DNA from: Pseudolabrys sp035718275
Lineage (GTDB): Bacteria; Pseudomonadota; Alphaproteobacteria; Rhizobiales; Xanthobacteraceae
NCBI GenBank assembly: GCA_035718275.1
Contig: DASTHI010000006.1
Location: forward strand, 1-64,000
DNA length: 64,000 nt
Direction of reading: 5' to 3'
The translations under genes were made by a program, and so were the position numbers. Positions 8,943-17,618 of this stretch are shown here, piece by piece. The notes beneath the pieces are model-generated. The model worked only from the letters and a program-made list of their open reading frames with translations, had not been told where the DNA came from and made no database searches. Every line of letters begins with the position of its first letter. Positions within the stretch are counted from its first letter, which is position 1.

Positions 8943-10439
8943 ATGAGCCTTTTCATTGAGCCGGAGATCGTCGATCGCAAGCATCGGAATGCGGCGATCG
9001 ATCGGCTGCGAAAAGTAGGCGTCCGACTTCCAACCTGGAGTGAACTTGCGGATCCGACCGGGGTCAAACCGGAAAACCTGCCATCGCTTGTACGGGTTGA
9101 CCCTCATTCGCCCGACCCGGCAAATCTCTGGCGCGTGCACTGGTTCAACAGTCCGGACCAGAAGTCGCTGACCGACATTCCGGCTCACATCGTGCTGCCG
9201 CCCGAACTGACGGGGGTGAAAGCCCCCATTGTCGTGTTGCTCGGGTGCCGTTTTCCCATGATCGGTGCGCACAAGGTGCTCGCGGCTTATGCCTGCATCG
9301 TGCCGCGATTGGTGACCGGCCAATTCGATCCGGCGAATGACCGGGCTATCTGGCCGTCGACGGGCAATTACTGCCGCGGCGGAGTCGCGATATCCCGTAT
9401 TTTGGGTTGTCGCGGTGTTGCTGTCCTTCCGGCCGGAATGAGTCGTGAGCGTTTCGATTGGTTGCAGCAATGGGTGACCGACCCGACGGACATTATTCGT
9501 ACGCCCGGGACAGAAAGCAATGTGAAGGAAATTTACGACAAGTGTCGAGAGCTTTCGCAGGACAAGCAAAACATCATTTTCAACCAGTTCTCTGAATTCG
9601 CTAACTACATTATTCACTACCACTGCACCGGGCATGCATTCGATCGGGTCTTTCATCACTTAAAGGGAAATCTCAGCAAGCGTCGCTTGGCGGCTTTCGT
9701 CTCAGCGACAGGATCTGCAGGGACCCTCGGCGCAGGTGACCTGCTCAAGAAGCTGCACGGCACGAAAATCGTGGCCGTGGAGGCCGCCGAATGCCCAACC
9801 ATGCTTTGCAATGGTTATGGTGAGCACAATATCCAAGGCATAGGCGATAAGCACATTCCGCTCATCCACAATGTCCTGAACACCGATGTCGTTGTCGCGG
9901 TCTCAGATGCGGCGAGTGACTCGCTCAATCTATTGTTCGGTAGTGACGTCGGGCGCCGTTATCTGGCCGGACGACGGAAGATCGATGCCAGCCTCGTGCG
10001 CCAGTTCGAGGACGTCGGAATTTCCGGGCTGGCCAATATCGTTGCCGCGATAAAGCTCGCCAAACATCTCGATTATGGCCCGAACGATGTTGTCATGACG
10101 GTGGCGACCGACGGTGCTGCCATGTATGGCAGCGAAAGAGAAAAGTTTGCCGCTGGTCGATACCGCCGCGGTTTTGACGACGTCGATGCGGGAGAGATTT
10201 TCTCTCGCCATTTGGAAGGCCTCGCGGACAACGGCGTGCTTGAACTTCGGCATATCGACCGCAAGCGCATTTTCAATCTCGGCTATTACACCTGGGTCGA
10301 ACAGCAGGGCGTCTCGGTTGCGGATTTTGATCGACGCAAGAGCCAGGAGTTCTGGCAGGAGTTGATCGACAGCATTCCAGCCTGGGACGGCCTGATACGG
10401 GAGTTTAATGCCGAGATCGGCGCCAGGACCGCAGCATGA
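8943..10439 (+). CDS. PLP-dependent enzyme of the cysteine synthase / tryptophan synthase beta fold
   Basis: A 498-residue fold-type II PLP enzyme of unknown reaction, probably a beta-elimination or beta-replacement type lyase. Lys111 in GCRFPMIGAHKVLAAY is the likely Schiff-base lysine, WPSTGNYCRGG (about 138-147) matches the substrate-binding SSGN-like loop, and SATGSAGTLGAG (254-265) is the phosphate-binding glycine loop. It is much longer than cysteine synthase (about 310) and has extra N- and C-terminal regions. It overlaps the CoA-transferase alpha gene by four bases (ATGA), so it belongs to that operon. Its role in a CoA/F420 pathway is not described as far as I know; function is left open. 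Confidence 0.8.
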   Translation: MSLFIEPEIVDRKHRNAAIDRLRKVGVRLPTWSELADPTGVKPENLPSLVRVDPHSPDPANLWRVHWFNSPDQKSLTDIPAHIVLPPELTGVKAPIVVLLGCRFPMIGAHKVLAAYACIVPRLVTGQFDPANDRAIWPSTGNYCRGGVAISRILGCRGVAVLPAGMSRERFDWLQQWVTDPTDIIRTPGTESNVKEIYDKCRELSQDKQNIIFNQFSEFANYIIHYHCTGHAFDRVFHHLKGNLSKRRLAAFVSATGSAGTLGAGDLLKKLHGTKIVAVEAAECPTMLCNGYGEHNIQGIGDKHIPLIHNVLNTDVVVAVSDAASDSLNLLFGSDVGRRYLAGRRKIDASLVRQFEDVGISGLANIVAAIKLAKHLDYGPNDVVMTVATDGAAMYGSEREKFAAGRYRRGFDDVDAGEIFSRHLEGLADNGVLELRHIDRKRIFNLGYYTWVEQQGVSVADFDRRKSQEFWQELIDSIPAWDGLIREFNAEIGARTAA

Positions 10440-11395
10440 GTCTGGTCCAGCCCTACATAAAATTGCGTAACGATCTAGCGCAACGCGACCGCAGCTTGCG
10501 CGAGAAGGTCGTTTCGCTGGCTGAGGCGGCATCTTTCGTGCACGACGGTGACTCCGTCGGTATCGGCGGCAGCACCATGTCGCGCACGCCGATGGGCTTG
10601 ATCTGGGCACTGATCCGCGCCAAGCGAAGGAGGCTTTCGTGTTCGCGCTGCATCGTCTCCAGCGATGGAGACCTGTTGTATGGGTCTGGAGCAAGCGAAC
10701 ACATCATTACCAGCTGGTTCAGCCAGGGGATTTTGTGGGGCGTGTCCAAGGTGATGCGCCATTACGTGGAATCCGGCAAAGCGCGTTACGATGAATGGAG
10801 CCATATGGCGATGGGCATGCGTTTTCGCGCCGGCGCCATGGGCGTGCCGTTCATGCCGATTCGTTCGATGCTCGGGTCGGGAGTTGTCAGCCAGCGGCCC
10901 GAAGCCAAGGAAATGATTTGCCCTTTCACAAACGAAAAGCTTTTGCTTGTGCCAGCGCTCAATCCGGACGTGGCCCTCATTCATGTCCAACGGTGCGACG
11001 CATACGGCAACGCGCAAATCGATGGTCTGCAATTCATGGATATTGATCTGGCGATGGCAGCTAACAAGGTGATCCTATCCACCGAGCGCATCGTGTCGAA
11101 CGACCAGATCCGCCGGGCGCCGGACCAAACGAAAATTCCGTTCTTCGCGGTCGATGCCGTGGTCGAACTGCCATTCGGCTCGGCGCCGCATGAGTGCTAC
11201 GGCATCTATGAGCCGATGATCAAACACATGGAGTACTATGTCGGTCTCGTAAACAAGGATCCGGTGGCCGGCATGCAGGAATATCTTGATCGATACGTTT
11301 ACGGCCCGAAATCATGGACAGCGTTTCTGGATCTGATCGGGATCGAGGAAGTTCTAACGGCAGCGCGCGCGGGAACAACGATTTATGACACGTAA
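10436..11395 (+). CDS. CoA-transferase family alpha subunit (GctA/IpdA-like)
   Basis: Alpha subunit of a two-subunit family I CoA-transferase or of an IpdAB-like ring-cleaving hydrolase that shares the fold. The segment VHDGDSVGIGGSTMSRTP near residue 35 is the oxyanion/CoA-loop region of these proteins, and PFMPIRSMLGSGV followed later by ALIHVQRCDAYGNAQ is a typical alpha-subunit pattern. 319 residues, normal. Start overlaps the PLP gene and the end overlaps the beta subunit by 11 bases, so all are co-translated. The alpha subunit does not carry the catalytic Glu. Which acid is activated is unknown. Confidence 0.85.
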   Translation: MSLVQPYIKLRNDLAQRDRSLREKVVSLAEAASFVHDGDSVGIGGSTMSRTPMGLIWALIRAKRRRLSCSRCIVSSDGDLLYGSGASEHIITSWFSQGILWGVSKVMRHYVESGKARYDEWSHMAMGMRFRAGAMGVPFMPIRSMLGSGVVSQRPEAKEMICPFTNEKLLLVPALNPDVALIHVQRCDAYGNAQIDGLQFMDIDLAMAANKVILSTERIVSNDQIRRAPDQTKIPFFAVDAVVELPFGSAPHECYGIYEPMIKHMEYYVGLVNKDPVAGMQEYLDRYVYGPKSWTAFLDLIGIEEVLTAARAGTTIYDT

Positions 11396-12155
11396 ATCGG
11401 CCTATACCGCGGGCGAGCTGCTCGCCATTCTGAGCGCGCGACAACTCAAGGACGGACAGGTGGTATTCGCTGGGGTGGGCATCCCCCTGCTTGCCGCAAC
11501 TTTGGCGCAACGCCTGCATGGTCCCGGACTTACCATCCTGTTCGAAGGCGGTGTGATCGGTGCCTTCATCGAACCAGGCAAGTTGCCGCCCTCGACAAAC
11601 GATCAGCGTTGCACGAGCCGCGCGAACATGGTGCTCGGCAGCGCCGAGGTGTTGTTGCTGCTCCAACGCGGTTATGTCGACGTTGGCTTCATGGGCGGTG
11701 CGCAGATCGATCAGTACGGAAATCTCAACAGTTCTTTCATCGGCGATCCGGCAAAGCCTAAAACCCGGCTGCCGGGTACCGGCGGCGGGAACGACATTTC
11801 GAGCCTCACCAACATGATTGTGGCGATGAAGCACGAGAAGCGGCGCTTCGTCGAAAACGTAGATTTCGTTACCAGCCCCGGCTGGCTCAAAGGCGGGCAC
11901 ACGCGCCACGACAATGGCCTGCCGTGCGGCGGCATGTATCGCGTGGTGACAGACCTCGCAGTCTTCGGATTTGACGAAAACACGCGTCGTTTGACACCGC
12001 TGGCTCTCAATCCTGGCGTGACGCAGGGGCAGGTTCAGGAAAACACCGGATTTGAACTCACGTTCGGCACTGATGTCGGCGTGAGCGAGCCGCCGACGGC
12101 GCACGAATTATCTGTGCTGCGGGCGCTCGATCCGGATCGCCTGTATATCGGGTGA
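11385..12155 (+). CDS. CoA-transferase family beta subunit (GctB/IpdB-like)
   Basis: Beta partner of the preceding gene (256 residues). In glutaconate CoA-transferase the nucleophilic glutamate that forms the CoA thioester is Glu54 of the beta chain; here Glu54 falls exactly in ILFEGGVIGA, so a transferase mechanism is chemically possible. GGAQIDQYGNLNSS and the glycine-rich GTGGGNDISS are typical of the family. The IpdAB relatives that hydrolytically open a ring ketone instead of transferring CoA have a similar layout, so both roles remain possible. It is followed after 28 bases by the LLM oxidoreductase gene of the same operon. Confidence 0.87.
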   Translation: MTRKSAYTAGELLAILSARQLKDGQVVFAGVGIPLLAATLAQRLHGPGLTILFEGGVIGAFIEPGKLPPSTNDQRCTSRANMVLGSAEVLLLLQRGYVDVGFMGGAQIDQYGNLNSSFIGDPAKPKTRLPGTGGGNDISSLTNMIVAMKHEKRRFVENVDFVTSPGWLKGGHTRHDNGLPCGGMYRVVTDLAVFGFDENTRRLTPLALNPGVTQGQVQENTGFELTFGTDVGVSEPPTAHELSVLRALDPDRLYIG

Positions 12156-12183
12156 CGCGCAGCAGTTTCATCGGAGAGTAAAT

Positions 12184-13140
12184 ATGACCGGCCTTTCTCG
12201 AACATTCGGCATTGCTGCGCGAAATTTCACCGCCTATCCCGAAATGCCCGATGTGCATGCGCTGGTCGAGTACGGCGTGAAGATGGAGCAGCTCGGATTC
12301 GATTCATTGTGGGTTTGGGACCACATCCTACTCGGCGTCGAGCCTAATTTTCCGATCATCGAGTCGCTGACGCTGCTGACCGCGGTCGCGGCGCGTACAA
12401 AGAAAATCAAGCTAGGCACCGGTGTTCTTGTCCTGCCATTACGCAACCCGGTAGTGCTGGCGAAGCAATTGTCCAGCATGGACCTGCTATCGAACGGCCG
12501 GCTCATCATGGGTATGGCATCCGGCTGGTACAAACGCGAATTTGATGCAGTTGGCGTGCCCTTCGAGAAACGCGGCAAGATCATGGACGAGAACCTCGAA
12601 ATCCTCACCCGTTTCTGGACCGAGGAGACGGTCAAGGGCGAATATACGTACCACAAGATTCCAGCGGGCGTGATGTTTCCAAAACCGATACAGAAGCCAC
12701 GCCCGGCCATCCTGATCGGCGGCTACGTGGACCGTGTGCTCAAAAGGGCCGCGGTCGACGCCGATGGATGGCTCACTTATTTTTACCGGCCCGAGAGCTT
12801 CGCAAAGTCATGGTCAAAAATCCGCGACTTTGCGAAAGAGGGCGGAAAAGATCCAAACAAGCTACTTAATGCCGCGCAGTTGCCAATCCGCATCGGCAAG
12901 TCGCGGGCCGAGGTCGAACCCGGCATGATGGAATGGCTCAGTAAAGAGTGGGATTACGCGTCCTGGAGTGAATCGACGAAGGACAGCGCAATTCTGGGCA
13001 CCGTCGATGAGTGCATCGAGCAATTGAAAGCGCATCTGGCCGTCGGCGTGCAGAAGCTGATCTTCGTGCCGTACCGCTACGAGATAGACCAGATCGAGAT
13101 CATCGCGCGCGAAATTATCCCGCGGCTGAAGAACAGCTAG
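12184..13140 (+). CDS. LLM-class F420-dependent oxidoreductase
   Basis: Luciferase-like monooxygenase-fold enzyme of 318 residues, probably using F420H2 rather than FMN: DSLWVWDHILLG, GTGVLVLPLRNPVVLAKQLSSMD-type core and RLIMGMASGW are typical of the F420-dependent branch. The binding of F420 is inferred from these segments and from the complete F420 operon 3.4 kb upstream. GGAGAG precedes the ATG by five bases. Last gene of the PLP/CoA-transferase operon, so its substrate is likely a CoA-pathway intermediate carrying a reducible C=C or C=N bond. A flavin-dependent monooxygenase role cannot be excluded from sequence alone. Confidence 0.82.
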   Translation: MTGLSRTFGIAARNFTAYPEMPDVHALVEYGVKMEQLGFDSLWVWDHILLGVEPNFPIIESLTLLTAVAARTKKIKLGTGVLVLPLRNPVVLAKQLSSMDLLSNGRLIMGMASGWYKREFDAVGVPFEKRGKIMDENLEILTRFWTEETVKGEYTYHKIPAGVMFPKPIQKPRPAILIGGYVDRVLKRAAVDADGWLTYFYRPESFAKSWSKIRDFAKEGGKDPNKLLNAAQLPIRIGKSRAEVEPGMMEWLSKEWDYASWSESTKDSAILGTVDECIEQLKAHLAVGVQKLIFVPYRYEIDQIEIIAREIIPRLKNS

Positions 13141-13693
13141 ATTATTGAATCTTCGGTCGTCCGTCGTCCTCAATGCCGGGTCGATTTCGCAAATGCGCTG
13201 ATCGCGCATTCCCTGCCGTGCTCGCAGGAGCAAGTCTGACGATTTTCGAATGCTTGGCGCACAGGCGATCGTCGTGTCTATGAAGGCGCGTCGCTGCGCG
13301 GCAGCATCCTCGAACGATTTGCGATGCAAATGGCGGACGGACCTCAGGCAGCCAATGCTACCCGTTCGGCCAGGGTCCCGCGGCGCGCCCGAGAGGGTCT
13401 AGATAAGGTGGTAAGTTTGAGCTTGCCTGGTGTTTGGGTGCTTACTAACATTCTAAAAATAGGATGACTTCCCCGGGGGCTTTTCGTGTGGAACGTGCTC
13501 GCAGCCAGAACTCGGAAGTTGTACGCGCTTATTGGTGCGCCAGCGGTTTGTTTTCGGCGCGTATTTGCTCGCATCCCTGGGGCTGGTCAAAAATGATGGA
13601 AATCTCATCGCCTCCCGCGCGCCCACATCTGTGCGTGGTTAATTTGGCAAAGCATGGCGTCGACCGTCGTCGACGCGTATCGGAGGAGTGTAC
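13141..13693. other. 553-base gap without a recognisable gene
   Basis: Open frames exist on both strands (for example minus 13574-13344) but none has a recognisable domain, a good Shine-Dalgarno or convincing codon pattern, so I call none. The stretch around 13440-13470 is AT-rich compared with its surroundings and contains the half-palindrome CTAACATT described separately. The promoter of the Liv transporter operon is expected here. Confidence 0.5.
13445..13456 (+). promoter_or_regulatory. Degenerate copy of the CTAA-NN-TTAG site ahead of the Liv operon
   Basis: CTAACATTCTAA shares the eight bases CTAACATT with the sites at 41610 and 52616 but the second half-site is displaced. It is intergenic, 238 bases before the start of the substrate-binding protein, in an AT-rich patch. 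A match this short could be chance. Confidence 0.25.
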
Positions 13694-14851
13694 ATGACGA
13701 AGCTTCCAGGACTATTGGCGACGGCGGCCATTCTGGCCGGCACCGCCGTTGCGGGTGCTAACGCGCAGGAGACGATCAAGATCGGCGTCACGCAGCCGCT
13801 CACCGGTGCTTTCGCTGCATCCGGCAACTACGTGGCACAGGGCGCAAAAATCGCCGAGGACGAGATCAACAAAGCGGGCGGCGTGCTCGGCAAGAAGATT
13901 CAACTGCTTATCGAAGACAACAAATCCAATCCGACGGAAGCGGTGAGCACGGTTGAGAAGCTGATCACAAAAGACAAGGTGCCCGTTCTCATTGGCGCGT
14001 GGAGCTCCACGCTGACTTTGGCAGTGATGCCGAAGCTTGAAGAATATAAAGTGCCGATGGTGGTTGAGACATCGTCTTCGGGCAAGATCACGACGTCCGG
14101 CAATCCCTACATCTTCCGCATCAGCCCGACCTCCGCAATGGAAGCGAAGGCTTTCCAGCCGCTGGTGAAAAAGATGGGACTTAAGAAGGCGTCCTTCCTC
14201 TACACCAACAACGATTTCGGCATCGGCTCGGCCAACGAATACTCGAATATGCTGAAAGCCAACGGGGTCGCGATTGGATCCATGGAAACGATGGATCCCA
14301 AGGCGACGGATTTTTCGGCTCAGCTCGCCAAGATCAAGGCATCGGGCAGCGATTCACTGTTCGTGACGACAGCTGTCGAGCAACTGACGCTTATTCTCAA
14401 GCAGGCCAAGGAGCAGCAAGTCAATGTGCGCATCATTTCTTGCGGTGGCTCGAATTCGCCGGACCAACTGATCGAACAGGCAGGCGATGCGGCCAACGGC
14501 TCGTTCCATACGACGTTCTTCCCGCCATGGTTCCCGGAGGTGACGAAGAACCCTGACGTATCGAAGCGCTATATGGATGAATGGAAGAAGCGGGGCCATA
14601 ATGTCGGCGGACTGACCGAAGGCTATCGCGGCTTCGATGGTGTTTATGTCGCCGTTGCCGGAATCAAGGCAGCCGGCAAAGCCGAGCCTGAGGCCATCCG
14701 CGCCGCTCTTTGGGGGGTCGATGTGAAGGGTGTCTATGGTGACATTCACTTCACGAAGCAGGGCCCGGCCGGCAAAGAAAGCGGCCAGAACGTGCCGGTG
14801 GTCTATCTTGTCGCGATCGAGAACGGGAAAGTGGTCAAAACGCCCTTCTAG
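13694..14851 (+). CDS. Branched-chain amino acid-type ABC transporter, substrate-binding protein
   Basis: Periplasmic receptor (LivK/AmiC-type, about 385 residues) of a HAAT-family ABC importer. A Sec signal with hydrophobic core LLATAAILAGTAVAGA and probable cleavage after GANA precedes the mature ETIKIGVTQPLTGAFAASGN. GGAGGAG at 13681-13687 fixes the ATG at 13694 rather than the GTG six bases upstream. HAAT receptors bind branched-chain amino acids, amides, urea or aromatic acids, so the ligand is open; in this setting an aromatic or heteroaromatic acid is plausible. A strong hairpin separates it from the permease genes. Confidence 0.88.
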   Translation: MTKLPGLLATAAILAGTAVAGANAQETIKIGVTQPLTGAFAASGNYVAQGAKIAEDEINKAGGVLGKKIQLLIEDNKSNPTEAVSTVEKLITKDKVPVLIGAWSSTLTLAVMPKLEEYKVPMVVETSSSGKITTSGNPYIFRISPTSAMEAKAFQPLVKKMGLKKASFLYTNNDFGIGSANEYSNMLKANGVAIGSMETMDPKATDFSAQLAKIKASGSDSLFVTTAVEQLTLILKQAKEQQVNVRIISCGGSNSPDQLIEQAGDAANGSFHTTFFPPWFPEVTKNPDVSKRYMDEWKKRGHNVGGLTEGYRGFDGVYVAVAGIKAAGKAEPEAIRAALWGVDVKGVYGDIHFTKQGPAGKESGQNVPVVYLVAIENGKVVKTPF

Positions 14852-14863
14852 GTTGAGCGCGAG

Positions 14864-14900
14864 CAAGGGCACGAGCTTCTAACGGAGGCTTGTGCCCTTG
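14864..14900 (+). terminator. Thirteen-pair hairpin between receptor and permease genes
   Basis: CAAGGGCACGAGC at 14864-14876 pairs with GCTTGTGCCCTTG at 14888-14900, thirteen pairs with one G-T wobble and an 11-base loop, followed by CATTTTAG. It probably acts as a partial terminator or 3' stabiliser, giving more receptor than permease transcript, a common arrangement in Liv operons. Confidence 0.6.
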
Positions 14901-14935
14901 CATTTTAGCAATGGGCCGCCGCGGAGCCTGACCAC

Positions 14936-15808
14936 GTGGACGAATTATCCCAGCACCTGCTGAATGCGATAATTCTCGGCGGCACCTATGCACTGCTTGG
15001 GATTGGCCTGACGCTGATCTTCGGCATTATGCGCGTGGTCAATTTCACGCATGGCGAACTTTATGCTTTTGGCGCCTACTGCATGTATGCGCTGATCATG
15101 TTGTTGCACGTCAATTTTTTTCTGGCACTCGTATTGGCGGTGGCGCTCGGAATGCTCTTGGGCGCGGCAATCGAAATGCTTCTCCTCAATCGTCTCCGCG
15201 GTGCTGACATCGATACGACGATGCTGGTGATGATCGGCGCATGGATCGTGATGCAGAACACCGAACAGTATGTATGGTCCGGCGTGGCGCTTTCGATCAA
15301 CAGCCCTTTTCCCAATGACCCCCTGGTGCTTGGGCCTCTATCGGTGTCCTGGAATCGCGTCTACGTATTCGTTGTTGCGACCGCGCTGATTGGAGCGACT
15401 TACTATCTCGTCAATCGCACCCGACTCGGCAAGGCAATGCGCGCGACTTTTCAGGACAGGGATACTGCGGCGCTGATGGGGATCCGCATAGACCGGATCC
15501 ACACTGCAACGTTTGCCTTGGGCTCCGGACTTGCTGCTGCTGCCGGGGCGCTGCTCGGTCCTGTGTTCGTCGTCGCGCCGACAATGGGTGATCTCGCCGC
15601 GTCCAAGGCATTCGCGATCGTCATTCTCGGCGGGCTGGGTAATATCACAGGCGCGACGCTTGGCGGGTTTATCCTCGCATTCGTCGAGGAAATCGGCGCA
15701 GGTTACATCTCGTCCGGCTACCGAGACGCGATGGGTTTTCTTTTGATCATCCTGATTCTGCTGATGCGCCCGACCGGGCTCTTCGCGCAAAGGGAGCGCA
15801 TCGGGTGA
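14936..15808 (+). CDS. livH: Liv-type ABC permease LivH
   Basis: First membrane subunit of the importer, 290 residues, about eight hydrophobic segments. LNAIILGGTYALLGIGLTLI followed by MRVVNFTHGELYAFGAY is the classical LivH start, and ILGGLGNITGATLGGFILAF is the late conserved loop. The start is a GTG at 14936. The gene runs into livM with a four-base overlap (GTGA). It works with LivM, two ATPases and the receptor just upstream. Confidence 0.9.
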   Translation: MDELSQHLLNAIILGGTYALLGIGLTLIFGIMRVVNFTHGELYAFGAYCMYALIMLLHVNFFLALVLAVALGMLLGAAIEMLLLNRLRGADIDTTMLVMIGAWIVMQNTEQYVWSGVALSINSPFPNDPLVLGPLSVSWNRVYVFVVATALIGATYYLVNRTRLGKAMRATFQDRDTAALMGIRIDRIHTATFALGSGLAAAAGALLGPVFVVAPTMGDLAASKAFAIVILGGLGNITGATLGGFILAFVEEIGAGYISSGYRDAMGFLLIILILLMRPTGLFAQRERIG

Positions 15809-16836
15809 GCCGATATCTTGGCTGGCTTCTCGTCGCGTTTATGGCGGTCTTTCCGCTGTGGCTGAACGATTTCTATTTGCTCCATATCTTGATTACGACC
15901 GGCATTTTCATCATCGCGGCGATGAGCCTCAATCTGTTGCTTGGCTATACTGGTCAGCTATCGCTCGGCCATGTCGCCTTTTTTGGTATCGGTGCCTACA
16001 CGTCCGCTTTGGTGTCGCTCGGATTTCAAGTGCACCTGTTGCCTGATTTCACCATCGGCCTTGATCCTAAACCCGTCTGGTTTGCGATTTTGACTGCGGT
16101 TCTCATCGCAGGGCTTACCGGCTATGCGATCGGGAAACTGTCATTCCGCGTCCGCGGAGCCTATTTCGTTATCGTTTCGATCAGCTTCGCCGAAGTCGTC
16201 CGGCTTGTTGCAGTCAATTGGGTCGAACTCACGCAAGGTCCGATGGCGCTCAACAACATTCCCGCGCTTAGGTTGAGTCTTGGCTTTTTCGAGCTGTCGT
16301 TTCTGCGCAAACCTGCATTCTATCTTCTCGTGTTGGGGACGATCGTGGTTTGCTATGTGCTCATCGCGCGGCTGGTCAATTCGCGAGCCGGCCGGGCGAT
16401 GATCGCGCTGCGTGAAAACGAGTCGCTTGCAACGTCAATTGGCATCGACGTTACACGTTATCTGGTGCTCGCAACGGTGGTTTCGGCAGCGATAGCCGGC
16501 ATGGCGGGCGCGCTCTATGCGCATTACATCCGCATCGTCGATCCCGATATCTTTCTGTTCATCTATACGGTGACGATGGTGATCATGGTGGTCACCGGCG
16601 GCAAGGGCACACTGGCCGGGCCGGTTGTCGGCGGCGCGCTGTTCGGATTCGTGCCGGAAATATTGCGCGGCATGGAGATCCAGCCGGAAATACAATGGAT
16701 CATCTACGGCGTATTGATGGTGTTGGTCGTCTACTTCCTGCCGCGGGGCATTGTTCCCGCAATCGAGGATTACTTTTCCCGGCGGAAGAGATCGCCGCCG
16801 GAGGAGTCAGCCGCTGCTGCGGAGCCACAGAAATGA
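15805..16836 (+). CDS. livM: Liv-type ABC permease LivM
   Basis: Second membrane subunit, 343 residues, strongly hydrophobic for most of its length with a short basic, Glu/Ala-rich cytoplasmic tail. LLLGYTGQLSLGHVAFFGIG near residue 48 and VVTGGKGTLAGPVVGG near 260 are conserved in LivM. The GTG start overlaps livH by four bases and the stop overlaps livG in an ATGA, so translation is coupled throughout. Confidence 0.9.
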   Translation: MSRYLGWLLVAFMAVFPLWLNDFYLLHILITTGIFIIAAMSLNLLLGYTGQLSLGHVAFFGIGAYTSALVSLGFQVHLLPDFTIGLDPKPVWFAILTAVLIAGLTGYAIGKLSFRVRGAYFVIVSISFAEVVRLVAVNWVELTQGPMALNNIPALRLSLGFFELSFLRKPAFYLLVLGTIVVCYVLIARLVNSRAGRAMIALRENESLATSIGIDVTRYLVLATVVSAAIAGMAGALYAHYIRIVDPDIFLFIYTVTMVIMVVTGGKGTLAGPVVGGALFGFVPEILRGMEIQPEIQWIIYGVLMVLVVYFLPRGIVPAIEDYFSRRKRSPPEESAAAAEPQK

Positions 16837-17618
16837 GTGCATCGCAGGAAACAATCCTGTCGATTGAGCATGTCGCAGTCCATTTTGGCGGCCTCGTTGC
16901 CATTTCCGATATGACATTCGACGTCAAGCGCGGCGAAATTGTCGGGCTGATCGGCCCGAACGGTGCTGGAAAGACGACAGCATTCAATGTCGTGACCGGG
17001 TTTCAGCGCCCGACGAATGGCGACGTCCTGTATCGCGGTCAAATGCTCACCGGAATGAAGCCGCACGAAATCGCCAAGCTCGGGTTGGTCCGAACCTTCC
17101 AACGCACCAGCGTATTCAGGGAGCGAAGCGTTTTCCAAAACGTGCTCACCGGCCTGCATTGCAGCGGACGTTCGTCGTTGTGGGATTCGCTCCTGCATTC
17201 AAGGCGCGAGATTACGGCAGAACGGGAGCTTGCCGAGGCGGCGCACGAAATTCTGCGCTTTGTCGGACTTGAGAGACGGGCCGGAGAGCAGGCCGGGGTC
17301 TTGCCTTATGGCGAGCAGCGACTCGTCGGCGTTGCGCTCGCGCTCGCTGCAAAACCAACCATGCTGTTGCTCGACGAGCCGGTCTCAGGAATGAACCAGG
17401 CGGAGACGGCGCGTTTTGTGAAGCTGCTCGAAAAGATCAGCGGCTCCGGCGTTACGATCCTGCTGGTCGAGCATGATATGCCCATGGTGATGGCAGTCTG
17501 TGGGCGCATTGTTGTGCTGAACTATGGACGCATCATCGCCGAGGGCACACCGGCGCAAATCCAGAACGATCCGGAGGTCATCCGCGCCTACCTGGGAGAA
17601 GGAAGGAAACGTGCTTGA
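16833..17618 (+). CDS. livG: Liv-type ABC ATP-binding protein LivG
   Basis: First ATPase of the importer, 261 residues. Walker A GPNGAGKTT, a Q-loop region in FQRPTNGD..RTFQRTSVF, and Walker B LLLDEPVSGM followed by LLVEHDM with the switch His are visible. The usual LSGG-type signature is unusual: PYGEQRLVGVALALA, as often seen in LivG proteins. I start at the ATG at 16833 (MSASQETIL) overlapping the livM stop; the frame is open further upstream but that part overlaps livM. Confidence 0.9.
   Translation: MSASQETILSIEHVAVHFGGLVAISDMTFDVKRGEIVGLIGPNGAGKTTAFNVVTGFQRPTNGDVLYRGQMLTGMKPHEIAKLGLVRTFQRTSVFRERSVFQNVLTGLHCSGRSSLWDSLLHSRREITAERELAEAAHEILRFVGLERRAGEQAGVLPYGEQRLVGVALALAAKPTMLLLDEPVSGMNQAETARFVKLLEKISGSGVTILLVEHDMPMVMAVCGRIVVLNYGRIIAEGTPAQIQNDPEVIRAYLGEGRKRA

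Noticed and set aside
13141..13693. A degraded or small gene in the gap before the Liv operon
   Set aside because: Frames on both strands end quickly or lack start sites and homology; nothing supports a coding call.
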